DNA of 64,000 nt from DAOVRD01 sp964521715. Lineage in GTDB: Bacteria; Planctomycetota; Brocadiia; SM23-32. The stretch covers positions 124,001-188,000 of the forward strand of contig CAZFSS010000002.1 in NCBI GenBank assembly GCA_964521715.1, in the 5' to 3' direction. This document shows, one piece after another, positions 43,459 to 51,520 of the stretch. The stretch's first letter is position 1. Every line of letters starts with the position of its first letter. The notes under the pieces are model-generated. The model saw nothing but the letters and a program-made list of their open reading frames with translations, was not told the origin of the DNA and made no database searches. Position numbers and translations under genes: made by a program.

Positions 43459-44367
43459 GTGGCAAAGCAAGCGACTCAACGTCTGCGCACGAATGAAGAG
43501 CGTCTGGTGGAGCAATCGGTCCTCGGCGAGGTATCGTCGCCCGTGAGCCGGGGAACCTGGAGGGTCGGGCCCGACGGCGCCGCCTCCATCCTGCCGGGCG
43601 TCGGCGGGATCACCTACAACTGCAAGGTGGGCGACAGCGCCATCGAATGGGAGGCCGACCACGTCGAGCCCGGCGTCTCCGTCAAGAACGACAAGGACGA
43701 CCGGAACACGGCGCTCAACACGCTCGCCTGCGTCGGCAACGTCGCCCGCGTGGTCAGCGGCGACGCCAAGGGCAGGACCGGGGTCGTCACCGGCAAGCAC
43801 GGCGGCATCGAACACGTCCTAGTCGACTTCGCCGACGCCGTGCTCGACGCGCTGGTGGTCGGCGACAAGGTGCAGATACGGGCCCGCGGCCTCGGCCTGA
43901 AGCTGCCCGACCTGCCCCACATCGCGCTCATGAACCTGGACCCCGGTCTGCTGGAGAAGATGGCGCCGCAACGGGATGGAGACCGGCTTCGCGTGTGCGT
44001 CACGTGCGTGGTACCGGCCGCCGTCATGGGAAGCGGCCTCGGCGCGCCCCACACCTTCAGCGGCGACTACGACATACAGCTCTTCGATCCGGAAGCCGTC
44101 GCGGAGCACGGCCTGGCAAAGCTGCGGCTGGGCGACATCGTGGCGGTCCAGGACGCCGACCACACGTTCGGCCGCATCTACAGGAAAGGGGCGATGAGCA
44201 TCGGCATAGTCGTGCATAGCTGCTGCAAGACGGCCGGACACGGGCCGGGCCTCACGTCGCTGATGAGCAGCGCGGACGGCCGGATCGTGCCCGAGGTCGA
44301 TCCGTCGGCCAACATCGCCGGGTATCTGAAGATAGGCTGCAAACGCCCCAAGCGCAGGCGCAAGTGA
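43459..44367 (+). CDS. DUF4438 domain-containing protein
   Basis: 302 residues from a GTG at 43459 with AAGGAGG 8 bases upstream. Family motifs include PGVGGITYNCKVGDSA, HVEPGVSVKNDKD, ALNTLACVGN and SIGIVVHSCCKTAGHGPG. The proteins are soluble, roughly 280-300 residues, and of unknown function; the conserved Cys/His residues near the end hint at a metal or redox site, but this is not established. The end is strongly basic (RPKRRRK). It overlaps the downstream kinase start by 4 bases (GTGA), so the two are likely translationally coupled, and lies 24 bases after the FHA gene. Confidence 0.85.
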   Translation: MAKQATQRLRTNEERLVEQSVLGEVSSPVSRGTWRVGPDGAASILPGVGGITYNCKVGDSAIEWEADHVEPGVSVKNDKDDRNTALNTLACVGNVARVVSGDAKGRTGVVTGKHGGIEHVLVDFADAVLDALVVGDKVQIRARGLGLKLPDLPHIALMNLDPGLLEKMAPQRDGDRLRVCVTCVVPAAVMGSGLGAPHTFSGDYDIQLFDPEAVAEHGLAKLRLGDIVAVQDADHTFGRIYRKGAMSIGIVVHSCCKTAGHGPGLTSLMSSADGRIVPEVDPSANIAGYLKIGCKRPKRRRK

Positions 44368-46772
44368 CGGCCGTGGCAGGCATGGAACCCAGGCAGTTCG
44401 CCAAGTACACGCTGCTCGAGCACATGGGCAAGGGGGCCGTGGGCAGCGTCTACCGCGCCCGGGACAACCAGGACGGCAGCATCGTCGCCGTCAAGATGTT
44501 CGAGTCCACCGCGGAACGCCCGCCCGAGATGGCCCGCAAGCTGCGCGACCGAGAAGTCCGCATGCTCGTCAGCGTCCAGCACCCCAACGTGGTCAGGTTC
44601 CTGGGCTCCGGCGAGGAGGGGGACCAGTTCTACTACGCCATGGAGCTCGTCGAGGACAGCCTGCTGCGCTGCATGCGGGGGGACGGGGACTTCGAGCTGG
44701 TCGACAAGATCCACATCCTCCGCCAGACCGCCAGCGCCCTGGTGGCCATCCACCACCAGGGCATCGTCCATCGCGACATCAAGCCGGGCAACATACTGCT
44801 GGACCGCGACCCCAACGGCGCCATCCACGTCAAGCTCACCGACATGGGCATCGCCAAGAACGTGAGCGAGACGGACATCGTGCGCGAGCAGATCCCCTCC
44901 CACATCCCGGGCACGCCCAAGTACCTCTCGCCCGAGCAGATCCAGATGCTGCCCGTGGACGGACGCGCGGACGTCTTCGGCCTCGGCGTGGTGGCCTACG
45001 AGCTGATCATCGGCAGGCCGCCCTTCCACGCGGACTCGAGCCAGGGCTACCTGGTGGCGAACGTCGAGCAGCGGCAGGTGCCGCCCCGCCAGGCCGCCGA
45101 GTTCGTGCCCGACTTCCTGGACGCCATGATCGAAAAGATGCTGGCCAAGGACAGGGAGGAGCGCTACGACTCCGACGCGCTGCTGCGCGACCTGGAGCTC
45201 GCCCAGCAGCACCTGATCAGCGGCGCCCCGCTGGTGGAGCGCACCAACCCCGGCTCCCTCTTCTACGAGCCGCCGCCCTCGGAAGCGCGCGGGGCCGAAG
45301 AGCCCGGCTTCATCCGCTCCATAACGCCCGTCTCGTGGAGCCTCAGCGGCGCCATCGTCATCGCCGGCGCACTGGCGCTCCTGATGCTCTGGCCCCCGGC
45401 CAGCCCGGAGGCCCAGGCGCAGCCCGGCCCGCTGCCCGTGCAGCCCTCCCCGGCGGCCGAGCGCCTGCAAGAGGCCGCCGCCGCTGCGGACGCCGGCCGG
45501 TACTGGCAGGCCCTGTGGCTGCTGCGCGCCGCCCAGACGGAGGACGCTCCCGCCGAGCTACAGCAGAAGGCGCGCGAAGCGTCCCGCCGCGTGCAGGATG
45601 CCCTGGCCGAGGACGCCTACGCCGCCGCCATGAGGATGCTGCAACAGAACCGCCGGGACGAGGCCCAGATCGCCCTGCTCCGCATGGAGGAGTTCCTGCC
45701 CGACGCGCAGCGAACCGGCCGGCTCAGGGACGCGCTGCGCGAACGCGAGCAGGCCGAGTCGCTCGACGAACGCTGGGACGCCGCCGTCCGCAGAACCTAC
45801 ACGCTCGTGACCGAGCGGCGTCATAAGGAGGCCCTGGCCGTGCACGCGAAGCTGCTGGAGGAATTCGCCGACGACCCGGCCCGCCTCCAGTCGGCCCATC
45901 GCATGATCGGCGACCTGCTCGAGAACTGGGCCCGGTACCTGCTCCAGGTCCCCCCGGACCCCGACGCCATCCGGGAGCTGCTCGACGCCGTCGACGCCTA
46001 CCGCGCCGCGATCCCCGATCGGCCCCCGGCTTCCCTCGTGACGCAACTCCGCCTGAAGCTTGCCGAAGCGTACGGCGACCGGCAGCAGTACGCCCTCGCC
46101 ATCGAGCAGTACGAAGCGGCCGCCCTCGCGGGGGACGAGGAAGCGGCGAAGCAAGCCCGGGAAGCGATCGAGCGACTGCGCGCGCGCATGACCGAAAGCC
46201 CGCAGGAAGCAGAAGACGTCGCGCAGCGGCTGGAGCGGGACGGGTTCGCCGGCGAGCTCTGGCAGGAACGAACCGACCCCGGCGGAACACAGGCCCTGGC
46301 CGACGGCGCCCTCCAGCTCAGGGCACAGGGCGGGACGGCCGAGACCGTCCTCATGCGCGAGTTCGCCCATCCGGTCCGCACCCTGGGTTTCAGCGCGGCC
46401 GCGCAGATCAGGACTTCGGCGAACGTCCTGGAACGCCCCGGGCACGTCCGGTGCGGGATCGGGATCAGGGATGCGACCGGCAACGTGTTCGAACTCTGCT
46501 TCGACGGCGGCTCGTACCTGGTGGCCAGAAGGTCCGGCCAGGTCTCCGCCGGGGGAGCCGTCCGGAAGGCGTTCGGCGACGAAGGCACGAGCTGGCACAA
46601 GCTGGGCCTGCGCTACAACTACGAGACGGCCCAGCTGGCCGCCCTGATCGACGACGAGGAGGTGCAACGCTACGACCTGACGCTCTCGGAGTTGCGGCTG
46701 CACGTCTTCCTGGCGACGCCGGCCGGAGTCGCCGCGGGCGCCGACTTCAAGGACCTTTCCTTCCGTCCCTGA
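44364..46772 (+). CDS. Membrane-spanning Ser/Thr protein kinase with extracytoplasmic helical and beta-sandwich domains
   Basis: 802 residues from a GTG at 44364 overlapping the previous stop; an ATG at 44382 (MEPRQFAKY) is an alternative. Kinase domain: GKGAVGSVYRA, AVKMF, HRDIKPGN (~136) and DMG in place of DFG, with a Thr/Pro activation segment ending GTPKYLSPEQ. One membrane helix lies at ~324-344. Outside, a long Ala/Glu/Arg-rich TPR-like domain (~365-620) ends in a ~175-residue beta-rich domain resembling concanavalin/3-keto-disaccharide hydrolase-type sandwiches (HVRCGIGIRDATGNVFELCF, SWHKLGLRYNYET). It may sense a periplasmic ligand and phosphorylate cytoplasmic targets, perhaps the FHA protein. 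Confidence 0.88.
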   Translation: MTAVAGMEPRQFAKYTLLEHMGKGAVGSVYRARDNQDGSIVAVKMFESTAERPPEMARKLRDREVRMLVSVQHPNVVRFLGSGEEGDQFYYAMELVEDSLLRCMRGDGDFELVDKIHILRQTASALVAIHHQGIVHRDIKPGNILLDRDPNGAIHVKLTDMGIAKNVSETDIVREQIPSHIPGTPKYLSPEQIQMLPVDGRADVFGLGVVAYELIIGRPPFHADSSQGYLVANVEQRQVPPRQAAEFVPDFLDAMIEKMLAKDREERYDSDALLRDLELAQQHLISGAPLVERTNPGSLFYEPPPSEARGAEEPGFIRSITPVSWSLSGAIVIAGALALLMLWPPASPEAQAQPGPLPVQPSPAAERLQEAAAAADAGRYWQALWLLRAAQTEDAPAELQQKAREASRRVQDALAEDAYAAAMRMLQQNRRDEAQIALLRMEEFLPDAQRTGRLRDALREREQAESLDERWDAAVRRTYTLVTERRHKEALAVHAKLLEEFADDPARLQSAHRMIGDLLENWARYLLQVPPDPDAIRELLDAVDAYRAAIPDRPPASLVTQLRLKLAEAYGDRQQYALAIEQYEAAALAGDEEAAKQAREAIERLRARMTESPQEAEDVAQRLERDGFAGELWQERTDPGGTQALADGALQLRAQGGTAETVLMREFAHPVRTLGFSAAAQIRTSANVLERPGHVRCGIGIRDATGNVFELCFDGGSYLVARRSGQVSAGGAVRKAFGDEGTSWHKLGLRYNYETAQLAALIDDEEVQRYDLTLSELRLHVFLATPAGVAAGADFKDLSFRP

Positions 46773-46775
46773 CCC

Positions 46776-46978
46776 CCCCTGCTCTTGCTCCTACTCCTGC
46801 TCGCAGGCAGGTGCTAGGTTTTAGGTGCTAGGTGCCAGGAACTGCCCCTACTCCTGCTCCCGCTGTTCGTTGTTCGTTCCTCGTTGTTCGTTCCTCGTAG
46901 TCACTGTCCACTGTCGTTACCGTTGTTCGGCGTTAGTCGTTACTGACAACTGGCCACTGACAACCGGCAACTGACTTA
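46776..46978 (+). repeat. Simple-sequence repeat mosaic, left copy flanking the alcohol dehydrogenase gene
   Basis: Runs of GCTCTTGCTCCTACTCCTGC, GTGCTAGGT units, GTTCGTTGTTCGTTCCTCG units and ACTGACAACTGGCCACTGAC units end at the dehydrogenase stop codon. The same blocks in the same order and orientation recur at 48197-48350. No protein is encoded. Confidence 0.75.
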
Positions 46979-47986
46979 ACTGTCGTACTCCAGGATCACG
47001 CCCAGCGCTTGCGTGCGGTCGTCCACCAGCATGTGGAAGGCGTCCACGGCCTCCGCGAACGGGAACCGGTGGGTGATCATCGGCGCCGTCTGGATCTGGC
47101 CCTTGCTGACGAGGTCGAGGAAGAGCTGTCTGTTGCGCACGCGCGTCCACTTGTTGTGCGGGCTGGCGCTTTGCGGGTGCATGGCCGAATGGGCGCCCAG
47201 CAGTTGCACGCCGCGAGAGTGCAGGTCCGTGTAGAGGTCCATGGGCGGCGTGTCGCCGCGGGGCGAGCCGAGCGCCACGACGCGCCCGAGCGTGGCGGCT
47301 ACCTGGAGCGCCGTAGGGAAGACTTGCGGGTTGCCGGTCGCCTCGATGACGACCTCGGCCATCTCCCCGCCCGTGAGTTCCTCGACGAGCGCCACGAGGT
47401 CCGTCTGCGCCGGGTTGGCGATGGCTGTGGCGCCGAGCCCCTTGGCGATCTCCAGGCGCTTGTCGCTCAGGTCGACCCCGATGAGCGTTTGAGCGCCGGC
47501 TGCGCGCAGGATCTGAAGGGCGAGCTGGCCAACGATGCCCATGCCGAAGATGACGGCCGTCTCGCCCAGCACGACGCGGCCTATGCGCACGCCGTTCATG
47601 GCCGTGGCGCCGAGCGTGTGGAACGTCGATTCCTCGAACGAGATGCCATCCGGAATGCGCAGGACGTCGCCCCGCTCGGCTATGGCGCGCGTGGCGTGCC
47701 GTCCGCCCGTGCAGACGCGGTCGCCTTTCTTCAGGTCCGTCACGGCCTTGCCCGCGGCAAGGACGGTCCCGGCCGCGGAATAGCCCGACCTGATGGGATA
47801 CTTGTGCTGGCCCATCTGGATCGGCTTGGTAATGCCCATCATGTAGGCCAGCTCCGTGCCCGTGCTGATCAGCGTGGCGCACGTCTGGATCAGCACCTGC
47901 TCGTCCTTGAGCTCGGGCACGTCAAACTCCTCGATCTCCACGACCCCCTTGCAGGGGAACACCGTCTGCCTCGCTCTCCCGGCCAT
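46976..47986 (-). CDS. Zinc-type medium-chain alcohol dehydrogenase/threonine dehydrogenase-like protein
   Basis: 336 residues from the ATG at 47986 with GGAGG 7 bases upstream. The medium-chain dehydrogenase fold includes ISTGTELAYM, IRSGYSAAGTVLAAG, GDRVCTGGRH and a Rossmann motif FGMGIVGQLALQIL with Asp in VDLSDKR for NAD. The classical GHE and Cys-rich structural zinc loop of ADH are absent (HATRAIAE), as in the bacteriochlorophyllide or sorbitol-like Zn-ADH subgroup without the lobe; zinc binding is therefore uncertain. Probably oxidises a sugar alcohol or similar compound. Direct copies of a repeat mosaic flank it on both sides, suggesting local duplication or insertion. Confidence 0.83.
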   Translation of the reverse strand: MAGRARQTVFPCKGVVEIEEFDVPELKDEQVLIQTCATLISTGTELAYMMGITKPIQMGQHKYPIRSGYSAAGTVLAAGKAVTDLKKGDRVCTGGRHATRAIAERGDVLRIPDGISFEESTFHTLGATAMNGVRIGRVVLGETAVIFGMGIVGQLALQILRAAGAQTLIGVDLSDKRLEIAKGLGATAIANPAQTDLVALVEELTGGEMAEVVIEATGNPQVFPTALQVAATLGRVVALGSPRGDTPPMDLYTDLHSRGVQLLGAHSAMHPQSASPHNKWTRVRNRQLFLDLVSKGQIQTAPMITHRFPFAEAVDAFHMLVDDRTQALGVILEYDS

Positions 47987-48361
47987 TCCGGATCCTCCGC
48001 TTCTGCCCTCTATCCCTCGCCCCTCGCAGGCCGGCGGTCCGTCCGCCGTACGGCGGCCAAGCCCTGCACGAACGGGGCTGCTGGACGACTGGCCCAGCAT
48101 CTTACCACACCGGCGCGGTGAGGTGCGAAGTCGCGCCCCCTCCCCGCCGCAATCCTTGCCCCTGCCTTGCCCGCCGAAGCCCTCGCGGAGGCGGGTCGTG
48201 CTCTTGCTCTTACTCCTGCTCCGCGCGCCCGCTGTTCCCCTTCGGTTGCGCTCAGGGCCTTCGGGTTGCTCCCGCCGTTCGGCGGGCAAGCGTTGTTCGT
48301 TGTTCGTCGTTACTGGCAACTGGCCACTGGCAACTGGCCACTGCCGTTACCCTCCCACTGC
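47987..48361 (+). repeat. Repeat-filled gap with right copy of the mosaic and several hairpin units
   Basis: Between the dehydrogenase and rarA there is no gene. It holds a palindrome CCGCCGTACGGCGG (48044-48057) and an interrupted hairpin CCCGCC..GGCGGG (48170-48196). The mosaic GCTCTTGCTCTTACTCCTGC (from 48201) has a hairpin CCCGCCGTTCGGCGGG (48272-48287) inserted, followed by GTTGTTCGTTGTTCGTCG and a tandem 14-base unit CAACTGGCCACTGG (about 48317-48345). Confidence 0.75.
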
Positions 48362-48390
48362 TTGACGCCCCAAGGCTTTGGCTGTAGCCT
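48362..48390 (+). promoter_or_regulatory. Possible promoter for rarA
   Basis: TTGACG at 48362-48367 and TAGCCT at 48385-48390 with a 17-base spacer; 57 bases before the start codon. It begins where the repeat block ends. Confidence 0.45.
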
Positions 48391-48447
48391 GTAGCCGCGT
48401 GGGGGCATGCGCTCCCCTTCCCCCACAGGGCCGCGACAGAGGGGCAG

Positions 48448-49800
48448 ATGGCTCTCTTCGACGATCAGCAGAGCGGGCAAGCTCTTGAGCCGCCCTCGGA
48501 TGCACCGCTGGCCACGCGGATGCGGCCGCGCACGCTAGAGGAATTCGTCGGCCAGGAGCACTTCGTCGGCGAGGGGCAGCTTCTCTGGCGGATGATCAAG
48601 GCCGACCGGCTCGCCTCCCTCATCTTCTACGGCCCGCCGGGCACGGGCAAGACGGCGCTGGCCTACGTGATCGCCCGCCGGACGCAGGCGCACTTCGAGC
48701 CCATCGACGCCACCACGTCCAACGTGGCCGAGCTCCGCGAGGTCCTTTCGAAGGCCGTCGAGCGCAAGGGGCGCGGCCAGCGGACCGTCCTGTTCATCGA
48801 CGAGCTGCACCGCTTCAACCGCGCCCAGCAGGACGTGCTGCTGCCGGATGTCGAGAAGGGGACCGTCATCCTGATCGGCGCAACGACCCACAATCCCTTC
48901 CACTCGATCAACTCGCCGCTCCTGTCGCGCTCGCAGATATTTCAGTTCAAGCCGCTCGGCCGCGAGCACCTGCGCGAGCTGTTGCTTCAAGCGCTGCGGG
49001 ACGAGGAGCGCGGGCTGGGCCGGCATCCCGTGGACCCCGACGACGACGCCCTCGACCTCCTTGCCGAGATGTGCGACGGCGACGCCCGGCGCGCGCTCAA
49101 CTCGCTCGAGGTCGGCGTGCTGAGCACCGAGCCGGGGCCGGGCGGGCGGGTCCGCTTCGACCTGGCCCTCGCCGAAGCCTCCATCCAGCGCAAGGCCCTC
49201 GTCTACGACCGCGACGAGGACGAGCATTACGACACTGCCAGCGCCTTCATCAAAAGCATGAGGGGCAGCGACCCGGACGCCGCCCTCTACTGGATGGCCA
49301 AGATGCTCGAAGGCGGAGAGGACCCGCGCTTCATCGCGCGCCGCATCGTCATCTGCGCCGCAGAGGACGTGGGCAACGCCGCCCCTTACGCCCTGGTGCT
49401 GGCGACCGCCGCTCAGCAGGCCGTCGAGTTCGTCGGCATGCCAGAGGCGAGGATCCCCCTCGCCCAGGCCGTCACCTACATCGCCTGCGCGCCGAAGAGC
49501 AACGCCTCCTGCATGGCCATTGACGCGGCGGAGAAGGACGTGCGGGAGGGCCGCACGCTCCCAGTGCCCGACCATCTGAAGGACGCCAGCTATCCGGGCG
49601 CCGAGCGCCTCGGGCACGGCAAGGGCTACAAGTACGCGCACAGCTACGAGGGGCACTGGGTAGACCAGGACTACATCCCCACCACGCGCATCTACTATCG
49701 CCCGACCGAGCAGGGGCACGAGAAGAACCTCAAGGCCCGCCTCGACGCCATCCGCAAGGCCCGCGGAATCGAAGACAAGCCGCAGGACGACGCCAGGTAA
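48448..49800 (+). CDS. rarA: Replication-associated recombination protein A (RarA/MgsA AAA+ ATPase)
   Basis: 450 residues from the ATG at 48448. PLATRMRPRTLEEFVGQEH opens the clamp-loader-like AAA+ domain. Walker A GPPGTGKTAL (~59-68), Walker B LFIDELHRFN, sensor 1 GATTHNP and the Arg-finger region SPLLSRSQIF are intact. The C-terminal tetramerisation part includes DASAFIKS-type sequence (DTASAFIKSMRGSD), ARRIVICAAEDVGNA and YPGAERLGHGKGYKYAH. It acts at stalled replication forks with SSB and RecA. The TAA stop codon coincides with the first bases of an AACCAC-type repeat arm. Confidence 0.94.
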   Translation: MALFDDQQSGQALEPPSDAPLATRMRPRTLEEFVGQEHFVGEGQLLWRMIKADRLASLIFYGPPGTGKTALAYVIARRTQAHFEPIDATTSNVAELREVLSKAVERKGRGQRTVLFIDELHRFNRAQQDVLLPDVEKGTVILIGATTHNPFHSINSPLLSRSQIFQFKPLGREHLRELLLQALRDEERGLGRHPVDPDDDALDLLAEMCDGDARRALNSLEVGVLSTEPGPGGRVRFDLALAEASIQRKALVYDRDEDEHYDTASAFIKSMRGSDPDAALYWMAKMLEGGEDPRFIARRIVICAAEDVGNAAPYALVLATAAQQAVEFVGMPEARIPLAQAVTYIACAPKSNASCMAIDAAEKDVREGRTLPVPDHLKDASYPGAERLGHGKGYKYAHSYEGHWVDQDYIPTTRIYYRPTEQGHEKNLKARLDAIRKARGIEDKPQDDAR

Positions 49801-50277
49801 CCACAACGACACAACGAGCACGACGAGGCACGGAGTTGGGAGAAGGGGTGCAGTTCGAGCCGGTCCCGCCGGAGACAGAGGCCGTTGCGGCGAACGTCAT
49901 CGAGGCCGCATTCCGCGTCCACCGCGCCTTGGGCCCGGGCCTGCTCGAATCTGCCTACGAGGCCTGCGTGTGTCACGAACTAGGCAAGTTGGGCGTCCCA
50001 TTCGAGCGCCAGATCGACGTCCCCCTCGAATACGACGGCGTCCGCCTGGGTATAGGTCTACGCCTGGACCTGCTGGTCGGTGAGCGCGTCGTCGTTGAAC
50101 TGAAAGCCGTGGAGAGGATCCAGCCGCTCCATGAAGCCCAGTTGCTGACGTACATGAAGTTGACGGGGGTGCGTCTCGGGCTGCTCCTCAACTTCGACGT
50201 GAAGCAGTTGAAGGACGGCATAGTGAGGATGGTCCTGTGATGCCCGTCAACGTCGTGGGCGTCGTGTCGTCGTGGTT
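49799..50277 (+). mobile_element. GxxExxY unit bounded by AACCAC-type inverted arms
   Basis: The left arm at 49799-49828 starts AACCACAACGACACAACGAG. The right arm at 50246-50277 has the complement AACCACGACGACACGACGCC. Arms match at about 23 of 26 positions in inverted orientation and enclose exactly one gene. The left arm starts in the rarA stop codon and the right arm ends just before the rhomboid gene. No transposase is encoded, so movement would need help from elsewhere. Confidence 0.6.
49836..50240 (+). CDS. GxxExxY protein (PDDEXK_3 nuclease-like family)
   Basis: 134 residues if it starts at the TTG at 49836; a GTG at 49848 with GGAGAAGG just upstream is more plausible and gives 130 residues. 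ALGPGLLESAYEACVCHEL holds the name-giving GLLESAY motif (35-41). RLDLLVGERVVVELKAVE presents Asp78, Glu88 and Lys90 in a PD-(D/E)xK nuclease-like arrangement. The end, YMKLTGVRLGLLLNFDV, is highly conserved. Family members occur in many copies per genome in PVC bacteria, Bacteroidetes and deltaproteobacteria; function unknown, a nuclease role being inferred from fold. A decayed copy is at 19934. Here it is enclosed by inverted repeat arms. Confidence 0.88.
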   Translation: MGEGVQFEPVPPETEAVAANVIEAAFRVHRALGPGLLESAYEACVCHELGKLGVPFERQIDVPLEYDGVRLGIGLRLDLLVGERVVVELKAVERIQPLHEAQLLTYMKLTGVRLGLLLNFDVKQLKDGIVRMVL

Positions 50278-50300
50278 CCCGTAGAGGTGCAGTGGGGGGC

Positions 50301-51431
50301 ATGTTCAGGAAGAGGCCACAGGCAGCGCGGCGCTGGTGCCCGAAGTGCAACGAGCCGATGGGGCCGATGCGCATCGAGGGCACCGAGGCCGACCTGTGCC
50401 TGAAGTGCATGGGCATGTGGTTCGAGGCCGGCGAGCTCTCGCGCGCCTCCGGGCTGAAGATCACCGAGGCACCCACCGGCAGCGCGCTGGCCGGCGCCAG
50501 GCGCACGCCCTACCGCTGCCCCTCCTGCGCCGTCCCCCTGTACGAACGCGAGCTCGACCCCGGCTCCGAGATCCTCATCGACCAGTGCCCCAGGTGCTCG
50601 GGCCTGTTCCTCGACCGCGACGAGTTCGGCCGCGCCCAGAGCTACTTCCGCGCCAAAGGCGCCCCGCGGCTCAAGAGGCGGCGCCCCACGGAGCCGCCGC
50701 GCCGCCCCGTCTACACCACGGCCAGCGACATAGACGAGGACGGCACGGGCGCCGTCTTGTTCCAGTTCATGACGGGCCTGCCGCTCGAAGTCGGCATGGC
50801 CACCACGATCTTCCCGTTCCTGACGGTCGGGCTGCTGCTGGTCAACACGGCGGCCTTCGTCCTTGCGGCGACCGAGGGCCTGCGGGCGTCGGTGTTCGGA
50901 TGGGGGCTCGTGCCGTCCGAGGTGCTCGGGGGACACCGGCTCTACACCTTCCTTACCTCGATGTTCATGCACGGCGGCGTGATGCACCTGGTCGGCAACA
51001 TGTATTTCCTGTACTTGGTGGGGGACAACCTGGAGGAGCGGCTGGGGCGGCTGAAGCTCCTCGGGCTCTACCTTCTGTGCGGGCTGATGGCCGGCGTGGC
51101 GCACGTGGTCGGCAATCCCCACTCGACGGTGCCGGCCGTCGGCGCGAGCGGGGCGATCTCCGGCCTGATCGCCGCTTACGCAGTGTTCTTCCCGCGCGCG
51201 CGGTTCGTGATCCGGTGGTTCTGGTTCTTCTGGTATCACGTCAAGTTCGGCGTGCCGGCGTGGGGGTACTTCGTCTTCTGGGTGTTGCTTCAGGTCTTCT
51301 TCGCGTCGCTGGGCTTGCCGGGCGTGGCGTGGTGGGCGCACGTGGGGGGCTTTGCGTGCGGGATTGCAGTCGCGTGCTTCGTGCGCTGGCACGAGATGCA
51401 GCAGAAACCCTTGCAACCCGCGCGCCGGTGA
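50301..51431 (+). CDS. Rhomboid family intramembrane serine protease with N-terminal TFIIB-type zinc ribbons
   Basis: 376 residues from the ATG at 50301; a GTG at 50292 with GAGG upstream would add 3. Two zf-TFIIB ribbons come first: CPKCNEPM..CLKCMGMWF (13-55) and CPSCAVPL..CPRCSGLFLD (~75-110). A basic linker leads to six or seven membrane helices. HLVGNMYFLY carries the oxyanion-hole Asn of rhomboids, GASGAISG (~283) the nucleophilic Ser, and HVGGFACG (~346) the catalytic His. It would cleave transmembrane substrates, with the ribbons binding a partner or metal in the cytoplasm. Followed directly by a solo inverted repeat. Confidence 0.9.
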   Translation: MFRKRPQAARRWCPKCNEPMGPMRIEGTEADLCLKCMGMWFEAGELSRASGLKITEAPTGSALAGARRTPYRCPSCAVPLYERELDPGSEILIDQCPRCSGLFLDRDEFGRAQSYFRAKGAPRLKRRRPTEPPRRPVYTTASDIDEDGTGAVLFQFMTGLPLEVGMATTIFPFLTVGLLLVNTAAFVLAATEGLRASVFGWGLVPSEVLGGHRLYTFLTSMFMHGGVMHLVGNMYFLYLVGDNLEERLGRLKLLGLYLLCGLMAGVAHVVGNPHSTVPAVGASGAISGLIAAYAVFFPRARFVIRWFWFFWYHVKFGVPAWGYFVFWVLLQVFFASLGLPGVAWWAHVGGFACGIAVACFVRWHEMQQKPLQPARR

Positions 51432-51438
51432 AGACGTC

Positions 51439-51520
51439 AACCACGACGACACGACGTGCACGACGAGGGCACAGCAATCAGAGACCGGCGTTACGTAGTG
51501 GTCGTCGTGCCGTTGTGGTT
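51439..51520. repeat. Solo inverted repeat of the AACCAC family, without a gene
   Basis: The left arm starts AACCACGACGACACGACGTG (51439 on) and the right arm (51498-51520) is the complement of AACCACAACGGCACGACGAC. About 29 bases separate the arms. This is an empty version of the arms around the GxxExxY gene 1.2 kb upstream. Its right arm encodes the last ~13 residues of the GH5-like protein. Confidence 0.7.

Noticed and set aside
48310..48350. CRISPR-like repetition of ACTGGC units
   Set aside because: Short 14-base tandem units without spacers; simple-sequence mosaic.
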